Origin: Citreicella sp. C3M06 | GTDB lineage: Bacteria; Pseudomonadota; Alphaproteobacteria; Rhodobacterales; Rhodobacteraceae | Length of the DNA: 47,054 bases | Assembly: GCF_018860705.1 (NCBI RefSeq) | Contig: NZ_JAHKQA010000034.1 | Coordinates: 1 to 47,054, forward strand | Direction: 5' to 3' | Part shown: in pieces, positions 41,960 through 47,054 of the stretch | Position numbering within the stretch: position 1 is the stretch's first letter | Layout: each line of letters starts with the position of its first letter | The notes under the pieces: generated by a model | What the model saw: the letters and a program-made list of their open reading frames with translations, nothing else | What the model was told of the DNA's origin: nothing | Databases searched by the model: none | Program-made: the position numbers and the translations under genes

Positions 41960-42480
41960 ATTGCCCCGCGCAGCCCCGGCGCACGGGCGGGCGTCATGAC
42001 GTGCTGCACCGCCGGTTCCTCCATGATGTGCGCGAGGTTCGCCCGGATCTCGACTGTGGAGCTGTCGAACGGCGTTTCAACGATGCGCAGGCCGAGCCAC
42101 TCGCCCTCGACGTTGTTGGTGTCGGCGCTGCTGACCACCACGCAATCGACCACGGGCTTCGGCGAGGTGAAGGACTGGATCGCATCCATCAGTTCGGGCG
42201 TGTTTTGCAGGCTGACGCGCGCCTCCGGGATGTCGCCCTCATCGTCGCCGGGCATTTCCGCGCCAGCCTGAACGGCCGTGTAAAGCTGCTCGGTGCCCTC
42301 CCAGTCCGAGTAGACGCCGAAGATCTCGGGCTCCTCAGAAACAAGCTCGTGCGGGGTCAGCGTCAGGCGCAGCGGCTCCGAAAGATCCGGGTGGGTGATC
42401 CGCAGCAGGACGATCTGCACCACGTCAGAGGTCGTTGCGTCTTGAGCGGCGCGTACGGCGTGGGACAGATTGCGGGTCAT
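41956..42480 (-). CDS. DUF1833-like phage tail protein
   Basis: The 174-residue protein resembles DUF1833 tail proteins (IVLLRITHPDLSEPLRLTL, LGLRIVETPFDSSTVEIRAN). In this tail order it takes the place of lambda L, a distal tail component near the tip. It overlaps both neighbours by four bases. The exact role is inferred from position. Confidence 0.75.
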   Translation of the reverse strand: MTRNLSHAVRAAQDATTSDVVQIVLLRITHPDLSEPLRLTLTPHELVSEEPEIFGVYSDWEGTEQLYTAVQAGAEMPGDDEGDIPEARVSLQNTPELMDAIQSFTSPKPVVDCVVVSSADTNNVEGEWLGLRIVETPFDSSTVEIRANLAHIMEEPAVQHVMTPARAPGLRGAI

Positions 42481-42911
42481 AGGCGCGGCCTTTCGATCAC
42501 GGTGAAGGAAACGGAGCGGTCAATCTTGTTCTTGTCGTTCGCGACCTTGGGCGGTTCCCCCCAGGTGCAGCGCATGTAATCGCTGAGCAGGATCACCTTG
42601 CCGTTCTCGTCGGTGATCGACTCCCCGGTTTCGTCGGCCCACGGCTGGAGGTGCTTGGTCGGGTGTGGCATCCAGAACTGCCCAACCCCATCAGCCAGCG
42701 TGTCGATATAAAACCGTTCAAGGATCTCGACCTGATCCGGCGTCAGGCGATACGTCAGGCTATGCGTGGTCCAGAGTGCCCGGTGACCGCGCGTGGGCTT
42801 GGGCGGGCCGACATCGAAGGATGTCATGCGCCGCCCGTCTGCCCGTTGCGCGCTGTAGTTGGACGATTGCGGATGCGGCAGCTCCGCAGGGAAAATAGGC
42901 CCCGTGATCAT
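42477..42911 (-). CDS. small phage tail protein after the tape measure (lambda M position)
   Basis: The 144-residue protein (MITGPIFPAELPHPQSSNY) has LTYRLTPDQVEILERFYIDT and a beta-rich C-terminus (MRCTWGEPPKV, RSVSFTVIERPRL). It sits directly after the tape measure gene where lambda M and similar distal-tail proteins lie. Assignment is by position; the sequence family is recognised only weakly. It overlaps both neighbours by ATGA. Confidence 0.75.
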   Translation of the reverse strand: MITGPIFPAELPHPQSSNYSAQRADGRRMTSFDVGPPKPTRGHRALWTTHSLTYRLTPDQVEILERFYIDTLADGVGQFWMPHPTKHLQPWADETGESITDENGKVILLSDYMRCTWGEPPKVANDKNKIDRSVSFTVIERPRL

Positions 42912-45900
42912 CCGGTTCTCCTCGGCTTTCTGTTAAGGCGCGGCGATGCGCCGAGGCCGTTCAACGTGCGCTGGAAGTCTTCGCGCAGACGAATGGTCTG
43001 CACCGGTCCGGACGGAGTTTCCCGCTGGAAGGTTTCGACAATGTCAGACGCCTGGTTGATCGTGGTGAACTTGATGCCCATGCTGCCGCTGGGAGTGGCC
43101 GCAGCAGCCGCACCGCCCACCATGCCCCCATCCGCAAACTTGGGAATACGTCGATTGCGGACGGCCTCCATGAAATCCGCCCCGTAGAAGTCGACCGCCG
43201 AGGCCGGCTGGACGAACTCACCCCGCGACACCTTCGCGATCAGATTGTCCTGGCGCTTGCCGCCGGGGCCATCCAGAAGCCCTGCCACACGCCCGACATT
43301 CTTGAAACCACCCCCCGAGGCCCGTTCGGGAACGCCGCCAAAGATACCGGACACGATGTCGCCCAGCCAGCTGCTGCCGCCCCCGCCGCCAGACATCGCC
43401 CCCTCAAAGCCCTGGAACAAGCCGTCGACCTTCTGAGCGAGCATTTCCCAAACCGGGTCGGTCAGCACCTGCCAGAGCTTGTCGAGGAACATCTGGCCGA
43501 AGTCGTCAAGGAACCCCTGCCAGCCGCCATCATTCCGAAGGTTGTCGCCAATGCCGGCGATCTGCTGCGTCAGCGCCTCGATGCGCTGCTGCTCTTCTTC
43601 AAGGCGTTCCCTTGCGCTATCCGAGGCGCCAGCGTCGCGTTCCTTCGCAGCAGCCAGCCGCCCCCACGCCGCAGCCTGCTCATCTATCACTTCGCGGAGC
43701 GTCCGCCCATCGGCGGCCAGCGCCGTGTCGACATCAAGCCCAGCCTGCTTGGCCCGCTGCAGCGCTTCATGCTGGAACGTCAGCCGCGCCTGCTCCTCGA
43801 TCGACTTGCCCGTAAGCTCCGCCTCAAGTCGCAATTGGGCGATTTGCTGGTCACCGACTTCAAGCAATTGCTGCAGCGTGCTGCTGCGGTCGCGGGCGGA
43901 CTGGGCAATCTGCGAATCCTGCGCCGAAATCGACTGCATCCGGCCCGCGCTGTCGGCGTCATAGGCTGTGAGGATGTCGGAATCGCCTGCCCGGTTCAAC
44001 CCCTGCCACTCCTGACGTAGCGCTGCGGGATTGCGCCCCCGGCGCGCGATCAGGCGATCAGCCATCTGATCTTGCAGGTCGCCAGTGAACAGCTCATCGC
44101 CCGACAGGTTCATCTCTGACATCAGGCCGCGCAGCGTGCTGCGGACGATCTGATACATCCCCACGGCCGAGCTGTTATGCGGGTTGTCAGGGTGCGCCAG
44201 CATCCGACCCTGCAACTGCTGGATTTCGTCCAACGTCATGCCGGTCAGGTTCTGCGGGCCGGTGTAGCGATCATAATCAAGGGTGGTGTTGTAGCCTTTG
44301 GCCGACGGGTGCGATCCGACCGCTGTTCCCTCAAGATGGGCGATAAAGGCGCGCATACCCTCCTGGGCGACGGCTGGCGGGGCAGACGCGCCTGCTTCAG
44401 CCAGCGCTGCACCCTGTTCCCGGCTGCGCTGATACTGCTCATAAACGCCTTGCAGCTTGCCGACCTCTTTGGCGGCATCCCTGGCGCTGGCAGCAGTCGC
44501 ATCAAAGGGCTGTTCGGCGGCGATGTCGCGGCTGGTCTCAAGCAGCTCTGCCTCGCGTTCGCGCAAATCGACGACGCCTTCCTCAGCCGCAGCCAGCCCT
44601 TCCGCGTTCGCCCTGAACCCCTCCAGCTGCTCTTGACGAAGCTGACGCCCCGCGATGAGCGCTTCGTCCATGACCTCCAAGAGTGTGCCGTAGGCGGCAC
44701 GGATCTCTGCCTCCCCTTCCGCTAGGTCGATTTCACTGATCTGATCCGCAAAGATCCCCGTCGCAGCAGCAACGTCACGAACCTTGTCCAGTGCAGCGCT
44801 GTCTGAAAGGTCACCGGTAGCCTGGAGAATTTCCGCCAGACCATTGCGGAGATCTTCGAATCCCGGCCCGACCGCTTGAACCTTTGTGAATGCATCCCAG
44901 AACTCTTGCCCGGACACCTCCATACGAGATGCCTGATCCGCCATCTCGGCAAGGTCGGTCAGAAATCTGTTCCGAGGCCCCTCCGGCAAACCTGTTTGCA
45001 AATTCGTCCGGAACAAAATTCGATAGCGCGCCGCGAAATCGTCAAATCCATCGCCATCGAAAAATGCGCCGCTCATGCTTTTTTGCGCACGGCGCAGCTC
45101 GCGTTCAGCATCCTCCAGCGACTGTGCAAGCGCGGCCTTCGACTGGGTAAGCATGGCCTGCGTAGCTTCTGAAACGGCACCACCAAGCTCTTTCTGTTCG
45201 TCTGCCGCTCGCTTCGATGCCGCCTGATATGCGTCCAGAGCATCCGCCGCTTTCGTCGCAGCGATGTCAGCCCGGCCGACAGCGTCGGCGGCGACATCAG
45301 TGTCGATCCCGAATGCAACCAGTGAGGCAGCGGTGATCGCAAGGGACAGCGGCCCGCCCATCATGCCTGTAAGCACGCGCGCCGCGACACCAAGCCGCGT
45401 CAGCGGCCCAACAGCACGACCAGCAGCTGTGCCGACGCCAGACACGGATCCGGCCAGGTCGATCATTGCGGCGCGTGTCGCAACGGCCTTCGCGATGACC
45501 AGCGTCATACCCTTCCCGACCAGGTAAACCGTCAAGGCCTGCGCCACGCGCTCGGCTATTTCTTCGACCTCGGCAAAGTTCTCGGTCAGATAGCGCAGCG
45601 CCTCGGTGAGGCGGCGGGTGAATTTCTCTGCGACATCGAGCCCGCCATTCTGCGCCGCCTCCAGCTGCAAGGCCTCCCAAGCCGCCGCCAGCTCCTTCAG
45701 CGCACCATCAAGCCCGCGCAGACGAACCTCCGCCTGCTCTTGCGCTGAAACGTCACCGATGGCCGATGCCAGGTCCCGAAACCCTGCCGCGCCTTGCTCT
45801 GCCAGGGACGCCGCCGTGCGGATCGCGTCGGTGCCGAACACGGTTTTCAGCGCATCCAGCTTTGACGCCTCATCCAGACCGGCGAGGCCGTCCTGTAACT

Positions 45901-46807
45901 CTTGGGCGATCGACGCCATGTCCTTCATGTTGCCGTTGGCGTCGAAGAACTCCAGCCCGAGGCGCTTCATCACGCCCGCCGCCTTTGCAGACTCCGGGAC
46001 CAGGCGCTGCAAGAACGTCTTGAACGATGTGCCTGCATCGGACCCGGACGCAAAGCTCGCCGCCGTGGCCGACAAAGTGGTCAGGAAATCCTCGATCTCG
46101 ACGCCGGTCGATCCGGCCACGCCGCCCGCTTGCGCGATCGCGAGTCGCAGATCGTCAAAGCCGAACTTACTGGTGAAGGCTGCGCCAGCCAGCCGATCAA
46201 CAATGTCGGGTAGGCGATCGGCGGTCAGGCCGAACTGCTGCATCACGTCGGTGACCAAGTCCGCCGCTGGCGCGACCTCTGACCCCAACGCGCTGGCCAG
46301 CATAACCGAACTGTCGAGAGCGCCGCCAAGAATGGCAGAAACGGAAACACCGTTCTTGGCCAGAACCTCGATCGCCTCTGCCGCCTGCATGGCGCTGAAC
46401 GCCGTGGTTTCTCCAAGGCGCTTCGCAGAACCGCCAAGGCGGTCGAGGTCTTCTTCACTCGCCTGCGTTGCCGCCTCGACACGCTGCATCATCGCCTGGA
46501 ACTGCCGCCCGACATCGAGCGAACCGCGCCCGAAAGCCGCAAGCCCGCCAACCAGGGCGGCACCGCCCATGAACGTCGCCAAGCGCCCCAGGGCAGGCAG
46601 CTCGGCAGAAACCGCCGCCAGGCCCCCGCGCAACTGCCGCGCCGCCAAATCCGTTTCGCGCAAACCAGCACTGGCCGGGCGTGTGGCAGTCTGGATGCGC
46701 TTCAGGCTCTTTTCACCCGACGCACCCAGGGCGCGCAAATCGGCTTCCAGCTGCTGCTTTCCCGATGCCGACAGGCGGATCTTATAGTCGCGGGTGGATC
46801 TGCTCAT
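42908..46807 (-). CDS. phage tail tape measure protein with embedded muramidase-like domain
   Basis: The 1299-residue protein has a TP901-type tape measure region at about 100-380 (NGVSVSAILGGALDSSVMLA, LVTDVMQQFGL), hydrophobic helices at about 420-500, coiled-coil regions (510-580, 740-800, 1060-1085) and a C-terminal Gly-rich part. At about 818-925 lies a lysozyme-like segment: FIAHLEGT with candidate catalytic Glu826, TLDYDRYTG, and SSAVGMYQIVRSTLRGL. Tape measure proteins set tail length and travel into the cell with the DNA; embedded muramidases help penetrate peptidoglycan. It starts at ATG 46807, overlapping the stop of the gene before it. Confidence 0.92.
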   Translation of the reverse strand: MSRSTRDYKIRLSASGKQQLEADLRALGASGEKSLKRIQTATRPASAGLRETDLAARQLRGGLAAVSAELPALGRLATFMGGAALVGGLAAFGRGSLDVGRQFQAMMQRVEAATQASEEDLDRLGGSAKRLGETTAFSAMQAAEAIEVLAKNGVSVSAILGGALDSSVMLASALGSEVAPAADLVTDVMQQFGLTADRLPDIVDRLAGAAFTSKFGFDDLRLAIAQAGGVAGSTGVEIEDFLTTLSATAASFASGSDAGTSFKTFLQRLVPESAKAAGVMKRLGLEFFDANGNMKDMASIAQELQDGLAGLDEASKLDALKTVFGTDAIRTAASLAEQGAAGFRDLASAIGDVSAQEQAEVRLRGLDGALKELAAAWEALQLEAAQNGGLDVAEKFTRRLTEALRYLTENFAEVEEIAERVAQALTVYLVGKGMTLVIAKAVATRAAMIDLAGSVSGVGTAAGRAVGPLTRLGVAARVLTGMMGGPLSLAITAASLVAFGIDTDVAADAVGRADIAATKAADALDAYQAASKRAADEQKELGGAVSEATQAMLTQSKAALAQSLEDAERELRRAQKSMSGAFFDGDGFDDFAARYRILFRTNLQTGLPEGPRNRFLTDLAEMADQASRMEVSGQEFWDAFTKVQAVGPGFEDLRNGLAEILQATGDLSDSAALDKVRDVAAATGIFADQISEIDLAEGEAEIRAAYGTLLEVMDEALIAGRQLRQEQLEGFRANAEGLAAAEEGVVDLREREAELLETSRDIAAEQPFDATAASARDAAKEVGKLQGVYEQYQRSREQGAALAEAGASAPPAVAQEGMRAFIAHLEGTAVGSHPSAKGYNTTLDYDRYTGPQNLTGMTLDEIQQLQGRMLAHPDNPHNSSAVGMYQIVRSTLRGLMSEMNLSGDELFTGDLQDQMADRLIARRGRNPAALRQEWQGLNRAGDSDILTAYDADSAGRMQSISAQDSQIAQSARDRSSTLQQLLEVGDQQIAQLRLEAELTGKSIEEQARLTFQHEALQRAKQAGLDVDTALAADGRTLREVIDEQAAAWGRLAAAKERDAGASDSARERLEEEQQRIEALTQQIAGIGDNLRNDGGWQGFLDDFGQMFLDKLWQVLTDPVWEMLAQKVDGLFQGFEGAMSGGGGGSSWLGDIVSGIFGGVPERASGGGFKNVGRVAGLLDGPGGKRQDNLIAKVSRGEFVQPASAVDFYGADFMEAVRNRRIPKFADGGMVGGAAAAATPSGSMGIKFTTINQASDIVETFQRETPSGPVQTIRLREDFQRTLNGLGASPRLNRKPRRTG

Positions 46808-47054
46808 GTCGTCCTGTCCTGTTCGCGCTGCTTTGCGGCGGCCTCAAGCAGACCGCTCTCCCAATGGGGCAGCAGCAGCGCGGCGATGTCGGTTGGAACT
46901 CCCTGCGCGCCCAGCAGGGCGAGGCAGGCGGGCATATCGAGCCCAGCATATCCAGCGCCGCCAATACGGCGCTGGTGGAACAGCTCACGACCTGCAACCG
47001 AAATGGCCCGGCCCTCAAAGCTGTGTGGCGCGTGAGTGTCTTCAGGGCATGCGC
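46804..47054 (-). CDS. phage protein upstream of the tape measure, cut by the window edge
   Basis: A minus-strand frame is open from the right edge to a TGA at 46804-46806 that overlaps the tape measure start (ATGA). The visible C-terminal 82 residues read PEDTHAPHSFEGRAISVAG, LDMPACLALLGAQGVPTD, IAALLLPHWESGLLEAAAKQ. Position before the tape measure gene suggests a tail assembly chaperone or similar small tail protein. Its start is outside the window. Confidence 0.7.
   Translation of the reverse strand, partial: ACPEDTHAPHSFEGRAISVAGRELFHQRRIGGAGYAGLDMPACLALLGAQGVPTDIAALLLPHWESGLLEAAAKQREQDRTT

Larger units (their letters stand above)
30858..47054. mobile_element. prophage, left part (runs off the right edge of the window)
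   Basis: From the tRNA-Gly to the window end the content changes from housekeeping genes to a toxin-antitoxin pair and a contiguous minus-strand set of tail, tail-tip, tail-fibre and lysis genes in the order seen in lambda-like siphophages. The tail gene order (tape measure, two small proteins, NlpC, tip protein) matches lambda H-M-L-K-J. No integrase, repressor, head or packaging gene is inside the window, so the other end lies beyond 47054. The exact left boundary is inferred from the tRNA. Confidence 0.82.

Noticed and set aside
32569-47054. Gene transfer agent tail cluster
   Set aside because: Rhodobacterales transfer-agent clusters have a different set after the tape measure (DUF2460, DUF2163 and a large TIM-barrel host-specificity protein). 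Here the order is lambda-like, with a fibre, a lysis region and a toxin-antitoxin pair next to a tRNA, which fits a prophage better.
1-47054. CRISPR array or tandem DNA repeats
   Set aside because: Reading through the window I saw no regularly spaced direct repeats of 23-45 bases. The only repetitive coding stretches are the short, diverged fibre and GAF repeats.

Overview
The window looks like chromosomal DNA of a GC-rich alphaproteobacterium, most likely a Rhodobacterales member (Rhodobacteraceae/Paracoccaceae). This rests on the Paracoccus-like nasT-nasS nitrate-assimilation regulation, the imuA-imuB-dnaE2 mutagenesis cassette, the rpsF-rpsR-rplI operon with a long L9, and the overall codon and GC style. 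No rRNA gene or species marker is present, so genus is not claimed.

Layout. (1) 1-220: tail of an IS5-type transposase at the window edge. (2) 573-14338: a nitrate-assimilation locus on the + strand: nasT-nasS, a leader with candidate ANTAR hairpins and an intrinsic terminator, an ABC nitrate/nitrite transporter (binding protein, permease, one polypeptide with two ATPase domains), a protein made of three GAF-like repeats, nitrite reductase nirB, a Rieske-type nirD, a molybdopterin nitrate reductase, and a TrpD2-like gene. NasS senses nitrate/nitrite and releases NasT, which lets transcription pass the leader terminator. The transporter imports substrate, the nitrate reductase makes nitrite, and NirB/NirD reduce it to ammonium. 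As in Paracoccus, the Rieske protein may carry electrons from NirB to the nitrate reductase. (3) 14322-18359: minus-strand Asp/Glu racemase-like, glucosylglycerol hydrolase-like and DsbA-fold isomerase genes. (4) 18789-20270: SDR dehydrogenase and DUF1275 membrane protein. (5) 20312-25862: imuA-imuB-dnaE2 with a candidate LexA box. (6) 25872-30600: yceI-like gene, a small membrane protein, rpsF-rpsR-rplI, an XRE regulator and tig. (7) 30784-30857: tRNA-Gly(CCC).

From the tRNA to the right edge lies one end of a prophage. Next to the tRNA is a HigBA-like toxin-antitoxin pair. Converging on it from the right is a minus-strand late operon, read right to left: a protein cut by the window edge, a tape measure protein with an embedded muramidase-like domain, two small tail proteins, NlpC/P60 protein, a TipJ/gpJ-like tip protein, a tail fibre ending in an SGNH hydrolase domain, then a lysis region with holin-like membrane proteins and an amidase endolysin. 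Head genes, integrase and the far attachment site lie outside the window.

Most notable: the leader RNA with two A1/G4 loops next to nasTS; the triple-GAF protein inside the nitrate operon; the fused ABC ATPase whose departures from consensus fall in the same composite ATP site; the tail fibre with an intact esterase-type catalytic set; and a terminator directly in front of the endolysin start codon. I did not see a clearly new defence system, CRISPR array or biosynthetic cluster.
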